A stretch of DNA of 64,000 bases from Neorhizobium galegae (GCF_021391675.1 NZ_CP090095.1:2299501-2363500), one strand, 5' to 3'. Counted from the stretch's first letter, positions 1 to 8,290 are shown. A program made the numbers and translations. Notes: a model not told the origin generated them from the sequence alone.

Positions 1-269
1 ACCCGCCGGATCGGCGCACCGTGGCGATCGGGATGGCTGTAGGCGATCTCGATCCCGCCGCGCTCCCTTTCCGTCCCTGAGGAGAGGATCGAAGGGTTCC
101 AGCTCGCTTCCTCGCCACCGGGGTGAAAGGCGTGCCAGAGACGTTCAGGAGCGATTTCGAGCGTCCGATGCAGCGTGATGGTGCGGCGGCCGACGGGTGC
201 AGCCATCAGCAGCCAGAGCAGACCGAGATTGATCGTCAGCAATAGGACGGCGGAGACAATGGGAGTCAT
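1..269 (-). CDS. SRPBCC (START-like) family protein, N-terminal part only
   Basis: The gene starts at 269 and runs off the left edge, so only about 89 residues are visible. The product begins with one hydrophobic membrane segment (about residues 4-24), followed by a stretch around residues 32-60 (TLEIAPERLWHAF, then SWNPSI) that resembles the first strand and helix of SRPBCC/polyketide-cyclase folds. These folds bind hydrophobic ligands, but no ligand can be named. A membrane anchor before the domain is the only distinctive trait. The family call rests on a short N-terminal match and is moderate. Confidence 0.5.
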   Translation of the reverse strand, partial: MTPIVSAVLLLTINLGLLWLLMAAPVGRRTITLHRTLEIAPERLWHAFHPGGEEASWNPSILSSGTERERGGIEIAYSHPDRHGAPIRR

Positions 270-406
270 ATCGACCTCGGGAGCCTGTCGGCTCGCCATT
301 GGCCGATCATCACGGACACCATTAGGCCGATTGATTTTCCAGGCGGTTTAGCCAACCGCTAAAATGTGAACGAGCAGCCGTGCAACGCGGCGCGACCGGC
401 GGTTCG

Positions 407-1126
407 TCAGGCCGCCACCTCTCGCGTCATCAGGCGATGCCCGGCATCGGTCACCAGCCAGGGACCGGAGCGCAGCACGTCCTTCGGCCTTTCATAGGTC
501 GCCACCGTGGCGATCATTTCCCGCCAGGCGGGATGATGGGCTTCAGCATCGGCCAGTTCGTCGATCCCGCGCAGGACGCGCGCTTCGACCGGCGAGAGCA
601 TAAGCCGGCCACGTTCCATCGCGCCGCGCAGCACCCGCCAGATATAGGTGAGATCAAAGGCGGCGATGCCAGGAGAGTTGGGGCGGGCGGCGTGGTAGGC
701 GCCGCGTGCGCCGGGCTCGAGGGCAAGGCGCACCTGGTCGAGAGCAAAGGCCGAGAGGCTCTCCGGCACCTCGGACGCCACTTCCATGGCATGCAGCAGC
801 AATTCGAGCTCCAGCGCGGAATGAACGGCACCGTCGGCGGCGATCGTGCGCATCAGCCAGCTGGCTTTCGCGTCGTCGATGCGTCCCAGCGGCTCCGTGC
901 CGCGCACGAGATATGCCGTCAGGCTTTCGACGAAATAGGTCGACCATTCGGGGCTTTGTTCGGGACAGGAATCATTCAGCGCAAAAAGGGCGAGCGCGTC
1001 TTCGGAGGAGCAAATGCCATCCGGGAACGCGTATTTGCGCAGCATCAAAATATCGTCGGCCACAATCCGACCCTTCCCGGCGATGACACATGCCGGAAAA
1101 GAAAAGCGGAACCCGCTCATCTTCAT
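407..1126 (-). CDS. conserved hypothetical protein, 239 aa
   Basis: I do not recognise a named domain. The product is soluble, acidic and rich in helix-forming residues, with no signal peptide or membrane segment. Codon use is the normal high-GC pattern of its neighbours, and the long plus-strand frame over the same bases looks like low-complexity Arg/His-rich antisense sequence, so the minus strand is preferred. ATG at 1126; the sixth codon region contains further possible starts. It stands alone between the SRPBCC gene and the EamA transporter, so context gives no function. It is probably a rhizobial lineage protein of unknown role. Confidence 0.6.
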   Translation of the reverse strand: MKMSGFRFSFPACVIAGKGRIVADDILMLRKYAFPDGICSSEDALALFALNDSCPEQSPEWSTYFVESLTAYLVRGTEPLGRIDDAKASWLMRTIAADGAVHSALELELLLHAMEVASEVPESLSAFALDQVRLALEPGARGAYHAARPNSPGIAAFDLTYIWRVLRGAMERGRLMLSPVEARVLRGIDELADAEAHHPAWREMIATVATYERPKDVLRSGPWLVTDAGHRLMTREVAA

Positions 1127-1220
1127 TTCTCCGTTTCATCATGAAACTCAATGTGGGTGATAATTGAGAGAAGTTGAGAGGCAGAAAAGAAGCGCGGTTA
1201 ACCGGTGGGAAACGGCGCCT

Positions 1221-2141
1221 TCAGACGGTCTCCAACTGCTTCGATTTGGAACGCTCCCGCCAGATGATGAACAGGCCGGAGGCGACGATGATGGCGATGC
1301 CGAACCATTTGGAGGCGGTCGGGAAGTCGCCGAACAGGGCGTAACCGAGCACGGTCGCCGAGATGATCTCGAAATACTGGAAGGGTGCAAGCAGCGACAG
1401 CGGCGCCAGCCGGAAGGCACGCACCACGAGCAGATGCATATAGCCCGAGATCGAGCCGAGCAGCATCAGCAGGACGAGACCGAGCCAGGAGGCGGGGAGC
1501 GACGGCGTAAAATCCCCAGCCCCCGTGCTATCCCCGATGACCAGGGCCGCGGCCATGAACAGCGTTCCCCCGACGCCCGCCATGGTCTGCATGACGAGCG
1601 GCAGATCGGCTTCGCCGATCGCCCGGTTGAGGAAAAGGTAGAGCGTGAAGAGGAAGGCGCAGGCGACCGGCAGAAGCGCCGTCCAGCCGAAGATCGCATA
1701 GCTCGGCTGGATGACGATCATGGCACCGCCGAAACCTGCGACGATCGCCAGCCAGCGCCGCCAGCCGACCTTTTCCCGCAAAAAGATCGCCGACATCATC
1801 GTGAGCATGAAAGGTTCGACGAAATAGATGGCGAAGACATCGGCGAGCGGCATGTATTTGACCGCCGCGAAGAACATCAGGCTGGCCGCCGCATGCAGCA
1901 CGCCGCGCAGCAGGTTCATCCAGGGGCGCTTCGGCCGGAAGATGGCAGCGCCCGTGAAGACGGCGAGCGGCAGAATGCAGACGAGCTGGAAAAAGAAGCG
2001 GTAGAAGGTCACCTGGCCGGGCGACATCGCCTCGAAGGTCGCCATGTATTTGGCGATGGCATCCATCACCGGCAGGATGACCATGCAGGTGGCCATGATG
2101 GCCATGCCCTTCAGCGGATTTTCAGGTGTGGAAGGGGGCAT
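1221..2141 (-). CDS. EamA/DMT-superfamily membrane transporter
   Basis: Integral membrane protein of about 306 residues with ten predicted hydrophobic segments arranged as two repeats of five, the pattern of the drug/metabolite transporter superfamily (EamA). The repeats are joined near the middle, and the C-terminus ends in a basic cytoplasmic tail (WRERSKSKQ). Family members export or import small metabolites; some alphaproteobacterial relatives take up S-adenosylmethionine, but the substrate here cannot be read from sequence. I chose the ATG at 2141; a TTG at 2189 would add 16 residues. It lies just downstream of lipB on the same strand but a shared transcript is not proven. Confidence 0.8.
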   Translation of the reverse strand: MPPSTPENPLKGMAIMATCMVILPVMDAIAKYMATFEAMSPGQVTFYRFFFQLVCILPLAVFTGAAIFRPKRPWMNLLRGVLHAAASLMFFAAVKYMPLADVFAIYFVEPFMLTMMSAIFLREKVGWRRWLAIVAGFGGAMIVIQPSYAIFGWTALLPVACAFLFTLYLFLNRAIGEADLPLVMQTMAGVGGTLFMAAALVIGDSTGAGDFTPSLPASWLGLVLLMLLGSISGYMHLLVVRAFRLAPLSLLAPFQYFEIISATVLGYALFGDFPTASKWFGIAIIVASGLFIIWRERSKSKQLETV

Positions 2142-2203
2142 GCCCGGGACTTTCGAGGAACCGGGTTCTTCAACCACAGCGACCGGCAATGTTCAAGCCA
2201 CAA

Positions 2204-2932
2204 TCAGGCGGCGGCAGGGTCAGAGGCCGTGGCGCCGAAGATTTCCTCGAAGGCTTCGCGCAGGCGCATGTCCACATCGGCCATCATCACCGGAAGGCCG
2301 AGATCGACGAGGCTCGTGACGCCATAGGCACTGATTCCGCAGGGCACGATGCCGGTGAAATGCGAGAGGTCCGGGTCGACATTGAGGGACAGGCCGTGGA
2401 AGCTCACCCAGCGGCGCAGGCGGATGCCGAGGGCGGCCACCTTGTCCTCTGCCATAGAGCCGTCCGGCAGAAGCGGCTTTTCCGGACGGCGCACCCAGAC
2501 GCCGACGCGGTCTTCGCGCCGTTCGCCGCGCACGTTCATCATGTCGAGGGTGCGGATCACCAGTTCCTCGAGCGCCGCCACATAGGCGCGCACGTCCTGG
2601 CGCCGGCGCTTGAGGTCGAGCATCACGTAAGCGACGCGCTGGCCGGGACCATGATAGGTGTATTCGCCGCCTCGGCCTGTGGAAAACACCGGAAACCGGT
2701 CCGGCTCGATCAGGTCGGCGGCGTCGGCGCTGGTGCCGGCGGTATAGAGCGGCGGGTGTTCGAGCAGCCAGACGAGCTCGTCGGCACGGCCATCGGCGAT
2801 CGCCGCCACCTCGCGCTCCATCTCCGCCACCGCGGCCTCGTAAGGGACAAGCCCATCGGAGATTCGCCAGCGCACCGGCGGAGAGCCGGCTTGCGGCAGC
2901 ATGGACAGATTGAGGTCGGTGCGTGTGAGCAT
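2204..2932 (-). CDS. lipB: octanoyl-[ACP]:protein N-octanoyltransferase LipB
   Basis: Transfers octanoyl groups from acyl carrier protein to lipoyl domains of 2-oxoacid dehydrogenases and the glycine cleavage H protein, the first step of lipoate synthesis. All signature blocks are present in the 242-residue product: HPPLYTAG, the glycine-rich [13 protein letters not shown] around residues 86-98, the catalytic Lys near residue 164 (KVAALGIR) and the nucleophilic Cys near residue 198 (GIVPCGI). Cytosolic enzyme. I chose ATG 2932; an upstream in-frame TTG at 2968 would add 12 residues with little family similarity. LipA is not in this window. Confidence 0.96.
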   Translation of the reverse strand: MLTRTDLNLSMLPQAGSPPVRWRISDGLVPYEAAVAEMEREVAAIADGRADELVWLLEHPPLYTAGTSADAADLIEPDRFPVFSTGRGGEYTYHGPGQRVAYVMLDLKRRRQDVRAYVAALEELVIRTLDMMNVRGERREDRVGVWVRRPEKPLLPDGSMAEDKVAALGIRLRRWVSFHGLSLNVDPDLSHFTGIVPCGISAYGVTSLVDLGLPVMMADVDMRLREAFEEIFGATASDPAAA

Positions 2933-3044
2933 GGAAAATCTTCTGGCAAAAACAAAAGGGTGCGGCAAGAGGCCGGTTTTCGGCCCGGTTTATATAGGCA
3001 TTCGGGAGAAGAATTTTTATCCTTCAAAAATCTGTCACGGCGCA

Positions 3045-3073
3045 CTTGTGCACCCCAAATGCTTTTGCTACAT
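3045..3073 (+). promoter_or_regulatory. candidate promoter of tRNA-Leu
   Basis: CTTGTG (3045-3050) and CTACAT (3068-3073) are separated by exactly 17 bases, close to the alphaproteobacterial housekeeping pattern CTTGAC-N17-CTATAT. A start about eight bases downstream would leave a leader of some 30 bases before the tRNA. Inferred from pattern only. Confidence 0.45.
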
Positions 3074-3109
3074 GCAGCCCCGCCGGCGCAAGTCGGCATC
3101 TACCACGAT

Positions 3110-3194
3110 GCGGTCGTGGCGGAATTGGTAGACGCGCAGCGTTGAGGTCGCTGTGTCGCAAGACGTGGAAGTTCGAGTCTTCTCGACCGCACCA
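3110..3194 (+). tRNA. tRNA-Leu (anticodon GAG)
   Basis: An 85-base cloverleaf. The acceptor arms GCGGTCG (3110-3116) and CGACCGC pair; the D arm carries AATTGGTAGACGC; the anticodon stem CAGCG/CGCTG encloses the loop TTGAGGT, giving anticodon GAG (reads CUC and CUU). A long variable arm typical of class II tRNAs follows, then the T arm with GTTCGAGTC. The CCA end is encoded (3192-3194). A Rho-independent terminator follows at once, so the gene appears monocistronic. No integrase or duplicated 3' end is seen nearby, so it is not acting as an attachment site here. Confidence 0.97.
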
Positions 3195-3200
3195 AAATAA

Positions 3201-3223
3201 AAACCCGCTTCGGCGGGTTTTTT
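3201..3223 (+). terminator. Rho-independent terminator of tRNA-Leu
   Basis: AAACCCGC and GCGGGTTT flank a TTCG loop, followed by a run of six T at 3218-3223. It starts seven bases after the tRNA CCA end. Confidence 0.9.
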
Positions 3224-3377
3224 GTTGCCTGGATGAAATGGCATCTGGGAAATTGGGCCATCTGCCGCTCCGATGGCAAAACATCGAGCTATATCGCGTA
3301 TCGCGGATGCGATCCTGAAATTCCTCGCCTATCTTGGGTTCGCTCCAAGCTCGTATGTGCAAGGGAAGGACAAGCCC

Positions 3378-3800
3378 ATGGTCGAACTGAAAATCAAGAC
3401 ACGGCCGATCGGTGCGACCGCCATCCTCGGACGCCTCGGTCACCCGCGGGTGACAAGTGAGACGGGTGGTCAGGTGGAAGTGGTCACCGGGGCTTCCGAG
3501 CCGGGGTTCAACCCGCTCGACCTGATGTTTTCATCGCTTGCCGCCTGCCTTGTACTCAGCGGCCGGATCGCCGCGAGCAAGCTCGGCATTCTCGACAGGC
3601 TGAGCGAGGTGAGGGTGCATGTGACGGGCGAAAAGGCCCATGAAGGACCGTCGCGCATCACCAAATTCATCGTGGATTTCCGCGTCGAAGGGGAGTTCGA
3701 CGACGAGCAGAAAAGGCAGATCGCCCATATGGCTGAGGAGATGTGCACCGTCAGCAATACGCTGAAAAGTTCGCCGGATATTTCGCTGACGATCGGTTAG
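3378..3800 (+). CDS. OsmC/Ohr family protein
   Basis: A 140-residue cytosolic protein of the OsmC fold, a family of thiol-dependent peroxidases acting mainly on organic hydroperoxides. Two cysteines sit in the expected places: Cys57 (SSLAACLVL) at the start of the long central helix and Cys123 (AEEMCTVSNTL) near the C-terminus, the pair that cycles between thiol and disulfide in active members. The start at 3378 is chosen because GGGAAGGA lies just upstream and OsmC homology begins there; in-frame codons extend further back but look non-coding. Whether it belongs to OsmC, Ohr or the YhfA-like subgroup is not clear. It follows the tRNA terminator and probably has its own promoter. Confidence 0.85.
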   Translation: MVELKIKTRPIGATAILGRLGHPRVTSETGGQVEVVTGASEPGFNPLDLMFSSLAACLVLSGRIAASKLGILDRLSEVRVHVTGEKAHEGPSRITKFIVDFRVEGEFDDEQKRQIAHMAEEMCTVSNTLKSSPDISLTIG

Positions 3801-3813
3801 CGTCGCCAAGCCC

Positions 3814-4305
3814 TTAGTCGTCGTCGGGAATGTGGCTGTCGACGCCTTCGAGCCGGAGATTGTTGACCAGTTCGCGGACGCCGGCGACGCGTTGAATCCG
3901 TCGGGCGATCTTGCGTGAGGTCGCCGCATCGTCGACGGCGCCTTCGAGCGTCACCGTGCCATCCTCGACATGCACATCGATCGACGCCATGTCGATCATA
4001 TCGAGCTCGTCGATCGCGTCGGTGACCCGTTCTTCGAGATCGTCGGCATCCTCGATCCCCTTCGTGCCGGGGCGAATGGTATCGACCAGCCGTTCTTCAG
4101 AGCCGTCGCTTTCGACGTTATCCACCTGATAGCCACGATTGCGGTCCGTGTCGAAATTGGCCTTGGGATCGCCATAGGCGGCGTTATCGACGGGGCGGGC
4201 GCCGGTTGCATCGTCATAGGGCCAGCCGTCATCGATATTTCGGTCATCGTAATCGCGGAAATCTTCTTCGCGCGAAATATCGTCAGCTTTTTTCTTGCCC
4301 GGCAC
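3814..4305 (-). CDS. BON-domain protein with acidic N-terminus
   Basis: 163 residues, without a signal peptide. The first 80 or so residues are highly charged and rich in Asp and Asn (probably disordered); a BON domain occupies about residues 88-155, recognisable from DLEERVTDAIDEL, VHVEDGTVTLEGAV and RIQRVAGVRELVNNL. BON domains occur in OsmY-like stress proteins and in membrane-associated proteins, where they are thought to bind phospholipid. This one lacks an export signal, so it is presumably cytoplasmic. It lies 77 bases from a second BON gene on the same strand, and the two are probably a functional pair. Specific role unknown. Confidence 0.8.
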   Translation of the reverse strand: MPGKKKADDISREEDFRDYDDRNIDDGWPYDDATGARPVDNAAYGDPKANFDTDRNRGYQVDNVESDGSEERLVDTIRPGTKGIEDADDLEERVTDAIDELDMIDMASIDVHVEDGTVTLEGAVDDAATSRKIARRIQRVAGVRELVNNLRLEGVDSHIPDDD

Positions 4306-4382
4306 GAGCGCCTCCTGTCAGTTCAAAATGGACCCGGCGCACCCCCAATTCACAAAAAGGCTGATGCGCCGGGTACTTCGCT

Positions 4383-4640
4383 TCAATGGCTCGTGGATGC
4401 GCCATTCTTGTTACCCGTCAGGGTCAGATGGCTTTCGACATCATGTACGCCATCCACGGTTTCCGCGCTCAATACGGCCTTCCTGGCCGAGAACACGGTA
4501 TCGACGGAACCCTCGAGGATAACCTTGGTTCCCTCGGCATGGGGTTCGATCGTCGATGAGTCGACGTCCGGCAGTGCGGCCAGACGCTCGGATACTTTTC
4601 GCTCGAGCTCGGCTGCGGTCTTGTCTGCTGTCGCATTCAT
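4383..4640 (-). CDS. small single BON-domain protein
   Basis: 85 residues, almost entirely one BON domain: a helix with AELERKVSERLAAL, a strand with TKVILEGSVDTV and a second helix/strand with VDGVHDVESHLTL. There is no signal peptide, unlike OsmY. The start at 4640 is preceded by GAGGAG about 6 bases upstream, a strong ribosome-binding site. It lies upstream of the larger BON gene at 3814-4305 on the same strand. Family knowledge suggests an envelope- or stress-related adaptor role, but nothing in the sequence specifies it. Confidence 0.8.
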   Translation of the reverse strand: MNATADKTAAELERKVSERLAALPDVDSSTIEPHAEGTKVILEGSVDTVFSARKAVLSAETVDGVHDVESHLTLTGNKNGASTSH

Positions 4641-4709
4641 GGTCGTAGCTCCTCGCTGGACTTGCGACCTGACAACGGGCGAACGCGGATTTGGTTCGGT
4701 TCGGGATTT

Positions 4710-5201
4710 TTATTTTCCCTTGCCCCATTTGCGCAGCAGCCGATCCCGCTTCAGGCGGGACAGCCGTTTCAGCCAGAAGATGCCATCGAGCTGGTCGATC
4801 TCGTGCTGCATGCAGATGGAATAGAAGCCCTCGGCGTCCTCTTCATGAACGGCACCGCCGAGATCCTGATAGCGGAACCGGATCCTTTTCGGGCGCTCGA
4901 CCTCGTCGTTTGCACCGGGCATGGAGACGCTGCCTTCCATGTGCCGCATCAGTTCGTCCGAGGACGCAAGGACCTGCGGATTGGCGTAGAAGCGCGGACC
5001 GCTTTCCCTCGACAGTTCCAACACCACGAGCCGGGTGAAGACGCCGATATGCGCGGCGGTGATCCCGACGCCGGGTGCCGCCCGCATCGTATCGAGAAGG
5101 TCATGGGCCAGCGCCGTCAGGGTCGCGTCGAAAACCATGACCGGTTCGCAGGGGCTGGATAGGCCCGGATCGGGATATTTCAGGATGGTTCGGATGGCCA
5201 C
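4710..5201 (-). CDS. peptide-deformylase-like protein lacking metal ligands
   Basis: 163 residues with clear overall similarity to peptide deformylase, which removes the N-formyl group from new proteins using a metal held by one Cys and two His. The GTG at 5201 is the best start, with AGAGGAG eight bases upstream. The three signature blocks are recognisable but altered: GVGITAAH (residues 44-51, normally ending in Gln), EGSVS (89-93, Ser91 in place of the metal-binding Cys) and HEIDQ (133-137, Gln137 in place of the second His). Read directly, two of the three metal ligands are missing. The protein is therefore unlikely to be a standard deformylase; the housekeeping def (normally beside fmt) is not in this window. 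Confidence 0.85.
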   Translation of the reverse strand: MAIRTILKYPDPGLSSPCEPVMVFDATLTALAHDLLDTMRAAPGVGITAAHIGVFTRLVVLELSRESGPRFYANPQVLASSDELMRHMEGSVSMPGANDEVERPKRIRFRYQDLGGAVHEEDAEGFYSICMQHEIDQLDGIFWLKRLSRLKRDRLLRKWGKGK

Positions 5202-5396
5202 TTTTCGAACTCCTCTCGCTGCCCTTCGGGGTTTTTCCGCATCGTTTCGCCATGCGCTCTGGACCCGGAACGGCAATTGTTCTAGCAGGAAAACAGGTGG
5301 CATGAGCAATAGCGCCGGGTGTAGCTATCCGGTTGTTGACAATATGTTTTTTGCCGCCATTCTCCTTTTGTCAAAGACCAGCAGCGAGGGCGGCAG

Positions 5397-6815
5397 ATGA
5401 GCGATATCGGCGAGGACGACCGCCTGCGCACAAAAACCGACGATGCCGGTGACGACATCTATTCCGAGGACGGCGCGATCCGCGCCGACTTCCTGGCGAT
5501 GGTTGGCGCCGCAATCGCCGATCGTGACACGCTTTTCCTGCGCAGCCACGTAGCGCGCCTGCACGAATCGGAACTTGGCGACCTGCTCGAAGCGATCCTG
5601 CCCGACCAGCGCCATGCGCTTGTGCGGCTGCTCGGCGACGACTTCGACCTGACCGCGCTGACCGAGGTCGACGAAAACATCCGCATGGAGATCGTCGACC
5701 AGATGTCGAACGCGCAGATCGCGGCGGCGATCGGCGATCTCGATTCGGACGACGCGGTCTACATTCTGGAAGACCTCGACCACGAGGACCGGGAAGAAAT
5801 CCTCGCGCAACTGCCGTTCACCGAGCGGGTGCGGCTGCGCCGCGCGCTCGACTATCCCGAACAGTCGGCCGGCCGCCGCATGCAGACGGAATTCGTCGCG
5901 GTGCCGCCGTTCTGGACCGTCGGCCAGACGATCGACTACATGCGCGACGAGGAGGATCTGCCGGAGAGCTTTACCCAGATCTTCGTGATCGATCCGACCT
6001 TCAAGCTGCTCGGCGTGCTCGACCTCGACCGTATCCTGCGCGCCAAGCGGCAGGTGAAGATCGAGACGATCATGCGGGAGACGAACTATCCGATCCCGGC
6101 CGACATGGACCAGGAAGAAGCAGCCCAGCTCTTCGAACAGTACGACCTGCTCTCGGCCGCCGTCGTCGACGAGAACGGCCGGCTGGTCGGCGTGCTGACC
6201 ATCGACGACGTGGTCGACGTCATCCAGGAGGAGGCGGAAGAGGACATCATGCGCCTCTCCGGCGTCGGCGACGAAGAACTGTCCGACTCGGTGCGCGAGA
6301 CCTCGCGGTCACGGGTGCCGTGGCTGCTGGTCAATCTGTTCACCGCCTTCATTTCAGCGTCGGTGATCTCGCTTTTCGAGGCGACGATCGAACAGGTGGT
6401 GGCGCTCGCCATCCTGATGCCGATCGTCGCCGGCATGGGCGGCAATGCCGGCTCGCAGACGATGACGGTGACGGTGCGCGCGCTTGCGACCCGCAATCTC
6501 GACATTCACAATGCCTGGCGCGTCGCGCGACGCGAGGCGGGCGTCGGCCTGATCAACGGCGTGGTGATCGGCTGTCTCGTCGGCATGGTGGCCGGCCTGT
6601 GGTTCCACGACGTCCATATCGGCGGGCTGATCGCCACCGCCATGCTGATCAACATGTTTGCGGCCGCCATGGCCGGCATCATGATCCCGCTGCTGCTCGA
6701 CCGGGCCGGTGCCGATCCGGCGGTATCGTCGGCGGTGTTCGTTACGGCGATTACCGATACGACCGGTTTCTTCTCGTTCCTGGGATTGGCGACCTGGTGG
6801 TTCATGACGGGCTGA
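5397..6815 (+). CDS. mgtE: magnesium transporter MgtE
   Basis: 472 residues with the full MgtE architecture: an acidic N-terminal superhelical domain (about 45-150), a pair of CBS domains (about 160-275) that sense cytosolic Mg2+, a connecting helix, and a five-helix channel domain (about 308-472) containing the signature GGNAGSQ at 348-354 and the acidic pore region near DRAGADPAV. It forms a dimeric inner-membrane Mg2+ channel closed when the CBS/N domains bind Mg2+. The ATG at 5397 follows GAGGGCGGCAG. The 195-base upstream region shows no obvious M-box. The following MerR gene is 57 bases away but has its own operator, so co-transcription is uncertain. Confidence 0.96.
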   Translation: MSDIGEDDRLRTKTDDAGDDIYSEDGAIRADFLAMVGAAIADRDTLFLRSHVARLHESELGDLLEAILPDQRHALVRLLGDDFDLTALTEVDENIRMEIVDQMSNAQIAAAIGDLDSDDAVYILEDLDHEDREEILAQLPFTERVRLRRALDYPEQSAGRRMQTEFVAVPPFWTVGQTIDYMRDEEDLPESFTQIFVIDPTFKLLGVLDLDRILRAKRQVKIETIMRETNYPIPADMDQEEAAQLFEQYDLLSAAVVDENGRLVGVLTIDDVVDVIQEEAEEDIMRLSGVGDEELSDSVRETSRSRVPWLLVNLFTAFISASVISLFEATIEQVVALAILMPIVAGMGGNAGSQTMTVTVRALATRNLDIHNAWRVARREAGVGLINGVVIGCLVGMVAGLWFHDVHIGGLIATAMLINMFAAAMAGIMIPLLLDRAGADPAVSSAVFVTAITDTTGFFSFLGLATWWFMTG

Positions 6816-6824
6816 GCTCAAAAA

Positions 6825-6846
6825 TTGACTGTTACGTAAAAGTCAA
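6825..6846. promoter_or_regulatory. operator-like 22-bp palindrome upstream of the MerR gene
   Basis: The arms TTGACT (6825-6830) and AGTCAA (6841-6846) are perfect complements, and the centre contains TTACGTAA, itself palindromic. Only one base pair in the 22-bp dyad mismatches. It lies 27 bases before the MerR start, the expected place for autoregulation by a MerR-type dimer. Confidence 0.65.
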
Positions 6847-6872
6847 TTAGTTTGGCTGACGAGTAGCAGGAC

Positions 6873-7265
6873 ATGATCGTGAACAAGTATTATAGCATTA
6901 CGGAGCTGACGCGTGAATTCGGGGTCTCGACCCGCACGCTGCGCTTCTATGAGGACGAGGGGCTGATCCACCCCGAGCGCCGGGGTCGCACGCGGCTTTT
7001 CCGGGCAACGGATCGCCGACTGATCCAGGAAATCCTGCGCGGCCGCCGGATCGGCTTCACGATCGCCGAGATCCGCGAAATCATCCAGGTCTACAAGGAG
7101 CCACCGGGAGAGCTGGGGCAGCTCAAGCTGTTGATGACGCGCCTCGACGAGAAGCGCAACGACCTGCGCCAGAAGCGCAAGGATATCGACGACACGCTGA
7201 GCGAACTCGACAATGTCGAGGAAGCCTGCCTGACCCGGCTTGCCGAAATCGGCGTAGGGACCTGA
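6873..7265 (+). CDS. MerR-family transcriptional regulator
   Basis: 130 residues. The N-terminal winged helix-turn-helix (about residues 6-75) has the typical MerR sequence (TRTLRFYEDEGLIHPERRG, then RRIGFTIAEIREII); a C-terminal coiled coil (about 90-120) would form the dimer. No cysteine cluster characteristic of metal- or SoxR-type sensors is present. The N-terminal half resembles the LiuR-type branch that controls acyl-CoA/branched-chain amino-acid catabolism, but such genes are not adjacent, so this is only a suggestion. The dyad at 6825-6846 immediately upstream suggests autoregulation. Cytosolic, DNA-bound. Confidence 0.88.
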   Translation: MIVNKYYSITELTREFGVSTRTLRFYEDEGLIHPERRGRTRLFRATDRRLIQEILRGRRIGFTIAEIREIIQVYKEPPGELGQLKLLMTRLDEKRNDLRQKRKDIDDTLSELDNVEEACLTRLAEIGVGT

Positions 7266-7280
7266 TCTTTCAAAATCCGG

Positions 7281-8267
7281 CTATTGCGCCTCGATCGAGC
7301 ATTGTTCGGCGAGCGACTGCACCCGCTCGTCCTGCGGAGCGATGGCGCCGGACTGCAGCGGCGTCATCAGCGACTGGGCGATCAGCTTGTCGGCTGTACA
7401 GCCGCAGAACTTCTGGCAGAGGCCGGCGTCGTTGCCCTGGCCCGTGCAGCCCGCCTCGCAGCTTCTGACATAGCCGATCCGCGGATCGGGCGGCGGGGCT
7501 GGATGCACCAGCGAGAAGAGGTAGACCAGCGCGATCAGGACCGGCTGGTGGACGAGATAGACGATCAGACTGTGTCGTCCGGCCTTCGAGAGAAGGTTCG
7601 GCCGCGTCTGGACCGCTGCGAGCTTCGGAAGCCAGTTTTTCGATAGCGCCAGCCGCGTGACGGCCACCCCGGCCAGAAGTGCCGCGATCCAGGGAAACAG
7701 CGGCACATAGTCGTTCGAGCGCGGCGGGATTTCGGCAAAGCCGAGCCAGCTCAGGTAACGGGCGTCGAACAGGGCCGAATCCAGGGCGCCGGGCACAAGA
7801 CTGTAGTCGACGATCATTGCTACAATGACCAGAACGACAATCGCACCCGTCAGCAACGGTGGCAGGCGCAGGAAGGCGAGGCCGATCAGGCTCGACAGCG
7901 CGATATTGTGCAGGATGCCGAAATAGATCCATTCGCTCGGAAAGGCGACCAGCGTCGCGATGCTGATCGCGACTGCAGCGCCTGCGACCATCGCAAAACG
8001 CTTCCAGAAGGGCTTCCAGCGGATATTCGGGAAATGCGCGAGGACGAGGCTGACGCCCGCCAGGAACAGGAAGGAGCTGGCGATCGAGCGGGCATAGACC
8101 TTGAAAAAGCCCTGGGTCGCCGTGCCGGGATCGACATAGCCGAAAAACTCGAGATCCCAGGTGAAGTGATAGGTCGCCATGGCGATGAGGGCGACGCCGC
8201 GCAGCGTATCGATCAGCGTGATGCGGGGTCTGCGCGGGGCGGGGTTCTGGGCTTCGGCAACAGTCAC
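7281..8267 (-). CDS. DUF1624 (heparan-alpha-glucosaminide N-acetyltransferase-like) membrane protein
   Basis: About 328 residues with seven or more hydrophobic segments. The N-terminus carries the hallmark ITLIDTLRGVALIAMATYHF followed by the helix with FLFLAGVSLVL, as in the DUF1624/YeiB group of membrane acyltransferases, and a later His-Pro motif (VHQP). The C-terminal 60 residues contain four or five cysteines (SCEAGC, LCQKFCGC), an unusual tail that may bind metal or form disulfides. I chose GTG 8267 (GGAAAGA six bases upstream) because longer frames overlap the DUF599 gene. It lies 23 bases behind that gene and probably shares its transcript. Substrate unknown. Confidence 0.8.
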   Translation of the reverse strand: MTVAEAQNPAPRRPRITLIDTLRGVALIAMATYHFTWDLEFFGYVDPGTATQGFFKVYARSIASSFLFLAGVSLVLAHFPNIRWKPFWKRFAMVAGAAVAISIATLVAFPSEWIYFGILHNIALSSLIGLAFLRLPPLLTGAIVVLVIVAMIVDYSLVPGALDSALFDARYLSWLGFAEIPPRSNDYVPLFPWIAALLAGVAVTRLALSKNWLPKLAAVQTRPNLLSKAGRHSLIVYLVHQPVLIALVYLFSLVHPAPPPDPRIGYVRSCEAGCTGQGNDAGLCQKFCGCTADKLIAQSLMTPLQSGAIAPQDERVQSLAEQCSIEAQ

Positions 8268-8290
8268 TGCTTGTCTTTCCGGATCCAATT

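Noticed and set aside
3110..3800. Integration site at tRNA-Leu
   Set aside because: No integrase gene or repeat of the tRNA 3' end occurs near it.
5201..5396. M-box magnesium riboswitch upstream of mgtE
   Set aside because: I looked for a long folded leader before mgtE but saw only ~195 bases without the characteristic helices; M-box is also not typical for Alphaproteobacteria.
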